Notes under the pieces: model-generated
The model's database searches: none
Told to the model about the DNA's origin: nothing
Seen by the model: the letters and a program-made list of their open reading frames with translations, nothing else
Made by a program: the position numbers and the translations under genes
Assembly (NCBI GenBank): GCA_001003855.1
Contig: LCPX01000004.1
Coordinates: 1 to 22,433, forward strand
Reading direction: 5' to 3'
DNA: 22,433 nt
Origin: Candidatus Moranbacteria bacterium GW2011_GWE1_49_15
GTDB taxonomy: Bacteria > Patescibacteriota > Minisyncoccia > Moranbacterales > GWC2-37-73
Shown here: piece by piece, positions 1-7,020 of the stretch
How the letters are laid out: every line of letters starts with the position of its first letter
Position numbering within the stretch: position 1 is the first letter of the stretch

Positions 1-2
1 TT

Positions 3-839
3 ATTGCGGTAGTGAACGGCCCGGGACTTATCCCCGCTCTTTTGGTCGGGATCAATTTCGCCAAAACGCTAGCCTATCTCACGGAAAAACCGCTTATCGG
101 AATCCATCATATCGAAGGACACATCTATGCCAATTATATCAACTCCGCAGAAAAAAGCACGGAAAACAAAATCGAATTCCCGGCGCTCGTACTCGTGGTT
201 TCCGGAGGGCACACCCAGTTAGTACTGATGGAAAACCACTTGGAATACGAAATCATAGGGCAAACCTTGGACGACGCGGCGGGCGAAGCTTTCGACAAAG
301 TCGCACGCATTTTGGGAATCGGTTATCCCGGAGGGCCTGCGGTATCCGCTTTGGCGGAAACTGCAAGCGACAAGAAATATGAAATCAAATTCCCCCGTCC
401 GATGCTGAGATCGAAAGATTTCAATTTCTCTTTCTCCGGCCTTAAGACCGCCGTGCTTTATGAGACGAAAAAAAATCCCGACCTGTTGAAAGATGAGGAT
501 TATGTCGCCGCGGTCTGCCATGAGTTCCAACAGGCCGCCGTGGACGTGCTCGTTTCCAAGACCATCAAAGCCGCCAAACAGTTCTCTCCAAAAACGATCC
601 TGCTGGCCGGAGGAGTCAGCGCAAACAAAAAGCTCCGGGAAGACCTCGGCTGCGCGATCGAGAGCGAGCTTTCCGACGTTTCCTATTTTGTTCCGGATTT
701 GGCGCTTACCGGGGACAACGCGGCCATGATAGGGGCCGCCGCCCATTTCCGCTGGCAAAAGATGACCGAATCTGAAAAAGAAAAAGCGAAAGAAGGCTGG
801 AAAACACTTTCGGCGGACGCGAATTTGAAACTTGAATAA
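3..839 (+). CDS. tsaD: tRNA N6-adenosine threonylcarbamoyltransferase TsaD, 5'-truncated by the window edge
   Basis: Catalyses the last step of t6A formation at position 37 of ANN-decoding tRNAs, moving the threonylcarbamoyl group made by TsaC to tRNA together with TsaB/TsaE. The reading frame is open from base 3, so the GTG at 12 is not the true start. Roughly 60-75 N-terminal residues should lie upstream, since family members are about 330-350 residues long. Visible motifs in order: AVVNGPGLIPALLVG, the metal-binding HHIEGH, the nucleotide-binding SGGHTQLV, DDAAGEAFDKVAR, FSFSGLKTAV, LAGGVSANKKLRE and TGDNAAMIG. All key residues I expect are present. It ends 89 nt before valS, which has its own promoter. 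Confidence 0.95.
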   Translation: MAVVNGPGLIPALLVGINFAKTLAYLTEKPLIGIHHIEGHIYANYINSAEKSTENKIEFPALVLVVSGGHTQLVLMENHLEYEIIGQTLDDAAGEAFDKVARILGIGYPGGPAVSALAETASDKKYEIKFPRPMLRSKDFNFSFSGLKTAVLYETKKNPDLLKDEDYVAAVCHEFQQAAVDVLVSKTIKAAKQFSPKTILLAGGVSANKKLREDLGCAIESELSDVSYFVPDLALTGDNAAMIGAAAHFRWQKMTESEKEKAKEGWKTLSADANLKLE

Positions 840-854
840 ATAAGGATTTTTGGC

Positions 855-883
855 TTGAAAAAAACATATAATCCTGTTAAGAT
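855..883 (+). promoter_or_regulatory. Sigma70-type extended -10 promoter for valS
   Basis: TTGAAA (855-860), a 17-bp spacer and TAAGAT (878-883), with TG at 875-876 giving a TGn extended -10. The expected transcript start is near 890, about 40 nt before the valS ATG. Seen by eye only. Confidence 0.65.
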
Positions 884-928
884 GGCGTTATATAAACGCT
901 TTTTAAATCGCCTCAGCATCACATTTTT

Positions 929-3628
929 ATGAAAAAAGAACTTCCGAAAATATACGATCCGAAGCTTGTCGAAGACGGGATTTACCGAAAATGGGAAGAA
1001 AGCGGATATTTCAATCCGGACAAATGCATCCAGGACGGAATTTCCGATGAAAAAAAGCCTTATTTTTCAATCGTCCTCCCGCCTCCGAACGTCACCGGCA
1101 ACCTTCATATGGGACATGCGGCCATGTTGGCTATCGAAGATTCCATGGTACGTTTTTCCAGAATGAACGGCCGCCCCACCCTCTGGCTTCCCGGGACCGA
1201 CCATGCCGCTATCGCCACCCAATCCAAAGTCGAGAAAATAATCTATGAGAAAGAGGGCAAGACGAAACATGACCTTGGAAAGGATGAATTCCTCAAAAGG
1301 GTCAGACAATTCGCGCAAGATTCGCACGATACCATCATCAAGCAGACGAAAAAAATGGGATCTTCCTTGGATTGGACCAGGGAGGCTTACACGCTTGATG
1401 AAAAAAGGAGTCTGGCGGTCAGGACCGCTTTTAAAAAAATGTATGATGACGGCCTGATTTACCGCGGCTACCGCGTCATCAACTGGTCCGTCAAAGGACA
1501 ATCCACTTGCAGCGACGACGAACTGGTGCACGTCGAGCGCACCGGAAAGATATACACCTTCCGTTACGGCAAGGACTTCCCTATCGCCATCGCCACCACG
1601 CGACCGGAAACCAAACTGGGAGACACGGCCATCGCGGTCAATCCCGCCGATGAAAGGTACCAAAAATTCATCGGCCAAACGTTCACCGTCGACGTCGGAG
1701 CCGAAAATCCGCTGGAGATAAAAGTGATCGCCGATGAGAAAGTCGGTCCGAATTTCGGAACCGGGGCGCTCGGGGTGACTCCCGCTCACAGCGCGGTGGA
1801 TTTCGAGATGTATGAAAAACAAAGGGCCATGGGAGATCCTATCGAACTTATCCAAGTCATAGACGAAAAAGGTTTGATGACGGAAAAAGCGGGCAAAGCC
1901 TATGCCGGCCTTTCCGTGGAAAAAGCGCGCGAAAAATTCGTCGACTGGCTCAAAGAAAGCGGCCTTCTCGAAAAAGAAGAAGAAACTTTGCAGAGCGTCG
2001 GCACTTCCGACCGGTTCGGAGACGTCGTGGAGGCGATCCCGATGACCCAATGGTTCATCGATGTGAACAAGCAATTCGAAAGGGACGGCAAGCAAGTCAC
2101 GCTCAAATCATTGATGCACGAAGCCGTCAGCGGATCGGAAATCCAAATAACCCCCAAAAGGTTCGAGAAAATCTATTTCCACTGGATAGAAAATTTGTGT
2201 GACTGGTGCATCAGCCGTCAGATATGGTTCGGACACCAAATCCCCGTGTGGTACAGGGCAGATGAGATTTATTGCGGACTCGAAGCTCCCGAGGGCGAAG
2301 GATGGCAGCAGGATCCTGACACGCTGGACACCTGGTTCTCTTCCGGGCTTTGGACTTTTTCGACCCTTGGCTGGCCGGAAGGAACTTCCGAACTCGAAAA
2401 ATATCACCCGACCACCATGTTGGAAACGGGCTATGACATACTCTTCTTCTGGGTCGCTAGGATGATACTTATGACCAAATACCTCAAGGGAGAGGTCCCA
2501 TTCAAGCACGTATACCTCCATGGTCTCGTCAGGGACGAAAAAGGCAGAAAGATGAGCAAATCCCTGGGAAATATAATCGATCCGTTGGATGTCATAGAAA
2601 AATACGGCACCGACGCCGTCAGACTCTCCCTGATGATCGGATCCACTCCCGGACAGGATCTCAAACTCAGCGAAGACAAAATCGGAAGCTTCAGGAATTT
2701 CACCAACAAACTTTGGAACATAGCCAGATACGTCATGCAGACGACCGAAAGAAATTCGTCCATACGGGATATCGATTATAGGAAATTGACCCTCTCGGAC
2801 GCATGGATATTGGAAAAAATAAATTCCCTGACCGAGGAAATAACCGGAAATTACAACGACTTCCAATTCTCGCAAATAGGCGAAAAGCTGCGCGAATTCG
2901 TTTGGGATGATTTCGCGGATTGGTATATCGAAATCAGCAAATTCGAAAATAACAAAAAAGAAAAAGACGCCATTTTGAATTTCGTCCTGGAAACCGCGCT
3001 CAAACTATGGCATCCGATGATGCCGTTCGTCACGGAACATATTTGGAAAGAACTCGGAAAAGAAGGAATGCTTATGGTTGAAAAATGGCCACAAGCGAAA
3101 CTTACCGATCTCTCAAACGAAGTCGGCGGAACGAACGGAATGAAATTCGATCTCATCCGGGAAATAATAACCTCAATTCGAAACGGCCGCCTCGAAAACA
3201 ACATAGACCCAAAAAAGAAAATAAAGGTCGTCATCGACACTAAAAACCAAACTGATTACTTCGGAGAGAAAACGGAGGACCTTATCCGGGAACAGGAAAA
3301 CATAATCAAGAGCCTGCGGACAGGCGTCGAAGAACTGGAAATAGCATCTTCGGGGAAAAAGGTTGAAAACTCCATCCAAAGGACGATCGGGGGTATCAAC
3401 ATATACATTCCGCTAGAAGGACTGATTGATATCGAAAAAGAAAAAGAGAAGGCCCAGAAAGAAATCAGGAATTTGAAAAAATATATCGACGGACTCGAAG
3501 GAAGGCTCTCGAATGAAGAATTCGTTTCCAATGCTCCCGAGAAGGTCATTGAAGGACAAAGGGAAAGTCTGACCAAAGCCAAAGCGGAGCTAGAAGCCGT
3601 TGAAAACCAATTAAAAAATCTAAAATAA
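929..3628 (+). CDS. valS: Valyl-tRNA synthetase
   Basis: Class Ia synthetase that charges tRNA-Val with valine and hydrolyses mischarged Thr-tRNA-Val. The protein has 899 residues, normal for the family. The Rossmann-fold signature PPNVTGNLHMGH is at residues 52-63 (HIGH-type HMGH 60-63). The editing domain carries TTRPETKLGDTAIAVNP, and KMSKS is at 541-545. The anticodon-binding region follows. The C-terminus, from about residue 835, is a charged heptad-rich segment matching the ValRS tRNA-binding coiled-coil arm. The segment between the WCISRQIWFGH motif and DTWFSSG is short and has only one Cys, so no zinc finger is evident there. The ATG at 929 has no Shine-Dalgarno sequence. The PrsW-like gene follows with no gap, so the two should be co-transcribed. 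Confidence 0.97.
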   Translation: MKKELPKIYDPKLVEDGIYRKWEESGYFNPDKCIQDGISDEKKPYFSIVLPPPNVTGNLHMGHAAMLAIEDSMVRFSRMNGRPTLWLPGTDHAAIATQSKVEKIIYEKEGKTKHDLGKDEFLKRVRQFAQDSHDTIIKQTKKMGSSLDWTREAYTLDEKRSLAVRTAFKKMYDDGLIYRGYRVINWSVKGQSTCSDDELVHVERTGKIYTFRYGKDFPIAIATTRPETKLGDTAIAVNPADERYQKFIGQTFTVDVGAENPLEIKVIADEKVGPNFGTGALGVTPAHSAVDFEMYEKQRAMGDPIELIQVIDEKGLMTEKAGKAYAGLSVEKAREKFVDWLKESGLLEKEEETLQSVGTSDRFGDVVEAIPMTQWFIDVNKQFERDGKQVTLKSLMHEAVSGSEIQITPKRFEKIYFHWIENLCDWCISRQIWFGHQIPVWYRADEIYCGLEAPEGEGWQQDPDTLDTWFSSGLWTFSTLGWPEGTSELEKYHPTTMLETGYDILFFWVARMILMTKYLKGEVPFKHVYLHGLVRDEKGRKMSKSLGNIIDPLDVIEKYGTDAVRLSLMIGSTPGQDLKLSEDKIGSFRNFTNKLWNIARYVMQTTERNSSIRDIDYRKLTLSDAWILEKINSLTEEITGNYNDFQFSQIGEKLREFVWDDFADWYIEISKFENNKKEKDAILNFVLETALKLWHPMMPFVTEHIWKELGKEGMLMVEKWPQAKLTDLSNEVGGTNGMKFDLIREIITSIRNGRLENNIDPKKKIKVVIDTKNQTDYFGEKTEDLIREQENIIKSLRTGVEELEIASSGKKVENSIQRTIGGINIYIPLEGLIDIEKEKEKAQKEIRNLKKYIDGLEGRLSNEEFVSNAPEKVIEGQRESLTKAKAELEAVENQLKNLK

Positions 3629-4207
3629 ATGAAACTCGCAGAATCATTCATATCGGGAGCCATAGCAGCCTTAGTCTCGTTGTTTCTCATAGAAGCCGTG
3701 GCCATCGCGATGCAACTTCTTTTTTCCGAAAACGGAGCCGCCGCTCCGGAGCTCCTTTTCTATGCTCCCTCTTTGGTAGTCTTGGCCGTGTTGATCGAGG
3801 AAGCCGCCAAATTCTTCATAATCAACAAGAAAATATCCCTCTTGGCCGACAGGAAAAGCATCGTCAAGGGAGCCTTGGCGTTGGGACTCGGCTTTTCCTC
3901 CATCGAAGCGTTGTTTATTTTCTTGGGTTCGCCTTCCCTGGAAAAACTGCCTTTGGCGATTTCAAGCGTCGCCATCGTGCACGTTTCCACGGCGGTCATG
4001 ATCGCCTATGCCATAGAATGGCTGAGGATGCGAAGATTGAGGGTTTTCGCCGTAGCCATACTTCCTGCGGCGGTCGCCCATTTGGCTTTCAATTTATCCT
4101 TGATGCGCGAAAGGGAAATCTTTACCGTTTCCGTTTTGACAGTCCTGGTCCTGGCGCTGCTGACGGCTTCCATGAGCATGCTCAAAGCCAAAAGAGAGCT
4201 TGCATGA
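3629..4207 (+). CDS. PrsW-like / CPBP-type intramembrane protease homologue
   Basis: A 192-residue polytopic membrane protein, with about six hydrophobic segments and basic ends. Motifs match PrsW-type putative intramembrane metalloproteases: EEAAK at residues 57-61, GFSSIE ending at Glu93, His118 in HVSTA, and His151/Asn155 in AHLAFN. In Bacillus, PrsW cleaves an anti-sigma factor; no anti-sigma or sigma gene is visible here, so the substrate is unknown. The ATG directly abuts the valS stop codon, so it is translationally linked to valS. Its last codons overlap the -35 box of the hsp20 promoter. It could be a non-catalytic relative, but all four motif positions are present. Confidence 0.75.
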   Translation: MKLAESFISGAIAALVSLFLIEAVAIAMQLLFSENGAAAPELLFYAPSLVVLAVLIEEAAKFFIINKKISLLADRKSIVKGALALGLGFSSIEALFIFLGSPSLEKLPLAISSVAIVHVSTAVMIAYAIEWLRMRRLRVFAVAILPAAVAHLAFNLSLMREREIFTVSVLTVLVLALLTASMSMLKAKRELA

Positions 4208-4228
4208 AGGGGTATTGTATTTTATAAT
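4200..4228 (+). promoter_or_regulatory. Sigma70-type promoter for hsp20
   Basis: TTGCAT (4200-4205), 17-bp spacer, TATAAT (4223-4228). The predicted transcript start is near 4235. The -35 box overlaps the end of the PrsW-like gene. The in-frame TTG at 4200 and ATG at 4227 lie inside the promoter, so they cannot be starts on this transcript. Confidence 0.75.
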
Positions 4229-4286
4229 GCAATTGAAATACATAATTTTTAACTGCTATGGCCGACCGCAAAAGGCCGCGATAAAT

Positions 4287-4802
4287 ATGGTAAAAACAAA
4301 AAAATCATTCATTGAGCGTATCACTGGAGCTAAACAGATGGAGGACAACGATTCCAGGGAATCCATGCCGATTTATTCAGAGGATGAAGAAAGCGAAATG
4401 GTCATGAGCACCAACTCCTACCCCAATTCTTTTAATTCGGTAAGCGAGGAGGAGGATTATTCCGATGACGCGGAAGGTCAGCTCACGATCGATGTCTACC
4501 AGACAGACAATGACGTCGTCATAAAATCGACCATAGCCGGAGTGAAACCGGAGGATCTGGACGTGTCCATCAACAACGACATGGTAACGATCAAAGGGGA
4601 AAGGAAAAATGAAGAAAGGGTTTCTACCGAAAATTATTACTACCAAGAATGTTATTGGGGGAGCTTTTCCCGATCAGTGGTATTGCCAGTCGAGGTTATT
4701 GCGGATAAGATAGAGGCGTCTCTTAAAAACGGCATCCTGACCATCAGACTACCGAAGGCCGATACGACCAAAACCAAAAAGATACAGGTGCGGGGATTCT
4801 AA
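4287..4802 (+). CDS. Small heat-shock protein, Hsp20/alpha-crystallin family
   Basis: ATP-independent holdase chaperone, cytosolic, normally a large oligomer that binds unfolding proteins. With the chosen ATG the protein has 171 residues. Residues 1-65 are a basic start followed by a very acidic, Ser/Glu/Asp-rich arm. The alpha-crystallin domain follows, from GQLTIDVYQTDNDVVIKSTI through GVKPEDLDVSI and GSFSRSVVLP to the hallmark SLKNGILTIRLPK. A short tail contains IQV, an I-x-V oligomerisation motif. The frame is open upstream to a TTG at 4200, but that lies in the promoter. The only ribosome-site candidate is a weak AAAGG at 4271-4275. A strong terminator follows 30 nt after the stop, so it looks monocistronic. 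Confidence 0.92.
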   Translation: MVKTKKSFIERITGAKQMEDNDSRESMPIYSEDEESEMVMSTNSYPNSFNSVSEEEDYSDDAEGQLTIDVYQTDNDVVIKSTIAGVKPEDLDVSINNDMVTIKGERKNEERVSTENYYYQECYWGSFSRSVVLPVEVIADKIEASLKNGILTIRLPKADTTKTKKIQVRGF

Positions 4803-4831
4803 TACGGACTTAACAAACCTTTCAGCATAAG

Positions 4832-4862
4832 ATAAAAGAGATTCTTCTGAAATCTCTTTTAT
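4832..4862 (+). terminator. Rho-independent terminator after hsp20
   Basis: A 12-bp perfect stem (4832-4843 with 4851-4862) around a 7-nt loop, core AAAAGAGATT/AATCTCTTTT. The T-run is within the 3' arm, as in bidirectional terminators. It overlaps the TTG at 4862 that an ORF caller might take as the VanW start. Confidence 0.75.
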
Positions 4863-4885
4863 TGCCTAACGAGAGCATTACGAGG

Positions 4886-6178
4886 ATGGCGATTTTCCCA
4901 AAAAACAAAATCTATACGGGTTCGGCGATGTTCGCGATCGCCGTTTTCCTGCTTTCTCCGACCCATCCCGGGGCGATGGCACAGACCGACCCTGAAAACG
5001 TGCTGACCCTGAAGATAAACGAGGCGTCGGAAACAGTCCCTTACAAGGATTATTCCGGTTGGTTTTCATTCACGCCTTCCCTTTCTTTCGACAAGTCCTA
5101 TGATTCGGAAATGGAAAACACGGATTTTTGTCCTCAGAAAAACTTCATTTGCGACCTCCTCTTGACCCAGCAAGACAAATTTCACGCGAAAAAGAACGTC
5201 ACCATCTCTTTTGACGAAGAAAAAGCGGCTTCTTTCTTGGAAAAACTTTCCACAGACGTCAATGAAAGTCCCACGAACGCCAAATTCAAAATGGATGAGG
5301 GCAAGGTCTCAGCTTTCGTGCCTGAAGAAAACGGATTCGAGCTGGACAGGGAAAAAAGCCTGGAAATCCTCTCTTCGTCGTTCAAGGATGCGGCGGAGCT
5401 CAACACCGGGAAGGAAATAAGTCTTCCATACAAGATAGTCCGACCCGAAATCAAAGCCGGGGACATCAACGACCTAGGCATACATGCCCTTATCGGCGAA
5501 GGAAAATCCGATTTCAAAGGTTCTCCGGGAAGCAGGATCCATAACATCAAAGTGGCTACGGAAAAATATGACGGCGTCCTGCTCGCCCCGGGAGAGGAAT
5601 TCTCATTCGTGGAAATATTGGGGCCCGTTGACGGAGAACACGGATATCTGCCGGAGCTCGTCATCAAAAATGACAAGACCGAACCGGAATTCGGAGGGGG
5701 GATCTGCCAGGTTTCCACAACCGCATTCCGAGCCGCCATCTATTCCGGCTTGGAAATAACGGCCAGAAAGAACCATTCATACGCGGTCTCCTATTACAAT
5801 CCTCCAGGGATGGATTCCACCATTTACGTTCCCCGCCCGGACTTGAAATTCAAAAACAACACGCCCGGTTATATTTTGATCCAAACCAAAATAGAAGGAA
5901 CGGAGCTTACGTTCAGCTTCTACGGAACCGATGACGGCAGAAAGATCGAGATCGATGGTCCGCATATTCTGGAGCGGAATGCGGACGGTTCCATGCGCAC
6001 GACTTTCACACAAACGGTTACCGGAAAAAACGGAAGCACTTTAATCGACGACACCTTCAACAGCTTCTATGATTCCCCCTCGAAATATCCCCATCCCAGC
6101 ACCGAAACGTTGACTAAAAAGCCCCAAGACTGGTCAAAAAAGCAATGGGAAGCCTATAAAAAGGCGAACAATTTGTAG
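4886..6178 (+). CDS. VanW-family secreted protein with peptidoglycan-binding-like domain
   Basis: A 430-residue exported protein, probably acting at the cell envelope; the VanW family has no settled biochemical role. A signal peptide is visible: basic start, hydrophobic core GSAMFAIAVFLLSP, and probable cleavage after AMA at residue 32. The N-terminal half, from about residue 100 to 185, resembles the PG_binding_4 domain that precedes VanW in YoaR-type proteins. The VanW domain runs from about 222 to 350, with PGEEFSF, the Cys motif GGGICQVSTT (270-279), NHSYAVSYYNPPGMDSTIY and FKNNTPGYILIQ. Cys82 and Cys89 could form a disulfide outside the cell. I chose the ATG at 4886 because the in-frame TTG at 4862 lies in the terminator. 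No strong promoter is visible in the short upstream gap. Confidence 0.88.
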   Translation: MAIFPKNKIYTGSAMFAIAVFLLSPTHPGAMAQTDPENVLTLKINEASETVPYKDYSGWFSFTPSLSFDKSYDSEMENTDFCPQKNFICDLLLTQQDKFHAKKNVTISFDEEKAASFLEKLSTDVNESPTNAKFKMDEGKVSAFVPEENGFELDREKSLEILSSSFKDAAELNTGKEISLPYKIVRPEIKAGDINDLGIHALIGEGKSDFKGSPGSRIHNIKVATEKYDGVLLAPGEEFSFVEILGPVDGEHGYLPELVIKNDKTEPEFGGGICQVSTTAFRAAIYSGLEITARKNHSYAVSYYNPPGMDSTIYVPRPDLKFKNNTPGYILIQTKIEGTELTFSFYGTDDGRKIEIDGPHILERNADGSMRTTFTQTVTGKNGSTLIDDTFNSFYDSPSKYPHPSTETLTKKPQDWSKKQWEAYKKANNL

Positions 6179-6190
6179 GAAGGGGATGTA

Positions 6191-6219
6191 TTGACCGATT
6201 AACCGTTATCTGATAGAAT
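6191..6219 (+). promoter_or_regulatory. Extended -10 promoter for the tRNA cluster
   Basis: TTGACC (6191-6196), 17-bp spacer, TAGAAT (6214-6219), preceded by TGA at 6211-6213 as a TGn extended -10. It lies 20 bp before tRNA-Lys. Confidence 0.75.
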
Positions 6220-6239
6220 TTGGGGTGTATTCGTTTTTT

Positions 6240-6312
6240 GCGCTGTTAGCTCAGTTGGTAGAGCAGATCCCTCTTAAGGATATGGTCGGGGGTTCAAGTC
6301 CCTCACAGCGCA
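6240..6312 (+). tRNA. tRNA-Lys (anticodon CTT)
   Basis: Full cloverleaf: acceptor GCGCTGT/ACAGCGC (7 bp), D stem GCTC/GAGC, anticodon loop CTCTTAA with CTT at 6273-6275 reading AAG, and T loop TTCAAGT. CCA is not encoded after discriminator A6312. The anticodon stem has a G-A mismatch at position 27-43. Confidence 0.93.
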
Positions 6313-6359
6313 CAACCCGCAAGCGGACCTCCTTCCAGGACTTAAAATAGGAATGGGGT

Positions 6360-6381
6360 CGGGAAAACGGGAGTTTTCCCG
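6360..6381 (+). other. Stable hairpin between tRNA-Lys and tRNA-Arg
   Basis: A 9-bp stem CGGGAAAAC/GTTTTCCCG around GGGA. It is probably a processing or termination element in the tRNA precursor. The rest of 6313-6438 holds no ORF. Confidence 0.5.
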
Positions 6382-6392
6382 GGGTGGAAGCA

Positions 6393-6421
6393 TTGAAACC
6401 GCAAGGTTTCAAAAAATTTTT
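6393..6421 (+). terminator. Terminator-like hairpin with GNRA tetraloop
   Basis: Stem TTGAAACC/GGTTTCAA (8 bp) capped by GCAA, then AAAA and a run of five T (6417-6421). The A tract between stem and T-run makes termination uncertain, and a role as tRNA-precursor spacer is equally possible. Confidence 0.45.
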
Positions 6422-6438
6422 ACCCTAGTGAAAATTTT

Positions 6439-6510
6439 GCCCTCGTAGTTCAATGGATAGAACACCAGCCTTCTAAGCTGGTTATCTAGGTTCGATTCCT
6501 GGCGAGGGTA
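6439..6510 (+). tRNA. tRNA-Arg (anticodon TCT)
   Basis: Acceptor GCCCTCG/CGAGGGT (one G-T pair at 1-72), D stem GTTC/GAAC, anticodon stem CCAGC/GCTGG, and loop CTTCTAA with TCT at 6472-6474 reading AGA. T loop TTCGATT. Discriminator A6510, no encoded CCA. Confidence 0.95.
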
Positions 6511-6566
6511 CATACATTGATTTTAAATTTAGAATTTTGAATTTTAAATTTATTAATGTGACATAT

Positions 6567-6638
6567 GGTGGCTATAGTTCAATGGTAGAACACTGGTTTG
6601 TGGTACCAGGTACGAGGGTCCGATTCCCTCTAGCCACC
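6567..6638 (+). tRNA. tRNA-His (anticodon GTG)
   Basis: Acceptor GTGGCTA/TAGCCAC with the His-specific extra G-1 (6567) opposite C73 (6638). D stem GTTC/GAAC. Anticodon stem CTGGT/ACCAG with GTG at 6600-6602. CCA is not fully encoded. The 40 nt before it are very AT-rich and contain a repeated ATTTTAAATTT. Confidence 0.95.
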
Positions 6639-6655
6639 CAAGATAATCCTTTTTT

Positions 6656-6731
6656 GCGTCCTTAGCTCAACGGATAGAGCGTCTGGCTTCGGACCAGAAG
6701 GCTGGGGGTTCGAGTCCCTCAGGGCGCACCA
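6656..6731 (+). tRNA. tRNA-Arg (anticodon TCG)
   Basis: Acceptor GCGTCCT/AGGGCGC (one T-G pair), D stem GCTC/GAGC, anticodon stem TCTGG/CCAGA, and loop CTTCGGA with TCG at 6689-6691 reading CGA. The sequence after discriminator A6728 reads CCA, unlike the other three tRNAs. Its last 17 nt recur 196 bp downstream. Confidence 0.95.
6713..6729 (+). repeat. Direct repeat copy 1 (tRNA-Arg 3' end), candidate attachment site
   Basis: AGTCCCTCAGGGCGCAC covers the T-stem 3' strand and acceptor 3' strand of tRNA-Arg(TCG), the usual target of tyrosine-recombinase integration. An exact copy lies at 6909-6925. Confidence 0.7.
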
Positions 6732-6734
6732 ATT

Positions 6735-6767
6735 TTTAAAAGCCATCACCAGATGGCTTTTAAATTT
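6735..6767 (+). terminator. Terminator of the tRNA cluster
   Basis: A 13-bp perfect stem (6735-6747 with 6752-6764), core AAAAGCCATC/GATGGCTTTT, a 4-nt loop and trailing TTT. It starts just after tRNA-Arg(TCG). Confidence 0.8.
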
Positions 6768-6779
6768 ACTAAGGGGCTC

Positions 6780-6907
6780 GAACCGGTGGCAGTGAGTTAG
6801 AAAATTTTCAGTAGGAAATTTTCGCAACGAACGCCGATAAATTCGAGCGAGAATTTAGCGCCACCGCGGACAAGGAGCTTGTAAGCGAAGGCGAACAAGC
6901 GACGCGG
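6780..6907. other. Non-coding palindrome-rich segment between the tRNA 3'-end repeats
   Basis: No credible ORF. Inverted repeats: CGGTGGC (6784-6790) with GCCACCG (6860-6866) enclosing GAAAATTTTC (6800-6809) and TAAATTC/GAATTTA (6838-6857). Then ACAAG-GAG-CTTGT (6870-6882), and a further ACAAG (6895-6899) that could pair with the same CTTGT. It may be a remnant of an integrated element or a structured RNA. The function is unknown. Confidence 0.5.
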
Positions 6908-6908
6908 A

Positions 6909-6925
6909 AGTCCCTCAGGGCGCAC
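6909..6925 (+). repeat. Direct repeat copy 2 of the tRNA-Arg(TCG) 3' end
   Basis: Exact 17-nt match to 6713-6729, with no tRNA body attached upstream. It is likely the distal attachment site or scar of a lost insertion. Confidence 0.7.
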
Positions 6926-6948
6926 TGACAAATGAAATCAAACAAACT

Positions 6949-6976
6949 AAAAATCCTGCCCACCTGCAGGATTTTT
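6949..6976. terminator. Bidirectional terminator between the tRNA region and the pilus locus
   Basis: An 11-bp perfect stem AAAAATCCTGC/GCAGGATTTTT around a 6-nt loop. A and T tracts on both arms fit termination of the converging + (tRNA) and - (pilus) transcripts. 6977-7020 holds nothing else I can name. Confidence 0.75.
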
Positions 6977-7020
6977 GCTGTCCCCCTTCTCGCTTCGCCC
7001 TGTCACCAAAAGATCTCGGC

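Noticed and set aside
1067..2875. Long - strand ORFs (342 and 255 codons) opposite valS
   Set aside because: They mirror the intact valS frame, which has all synthetase motifs. Their translations are low-complexity and Phe-rich, without domains or start signals.
4200..4286. Upstream TTG/ATG starts for hsp20
   Set aside because: They lie inside the -35 and -10 boxes of the hsp20 promoter, so would not be on its mRNA.
6630..6827. 65-codon - strand ORF containing DSNPQPSGPKP
   Set aside because: It is antisense to tRNA-Arg(TCG) and its flank. This peptide is a well-known false product of reading tRNA genes in reverse.
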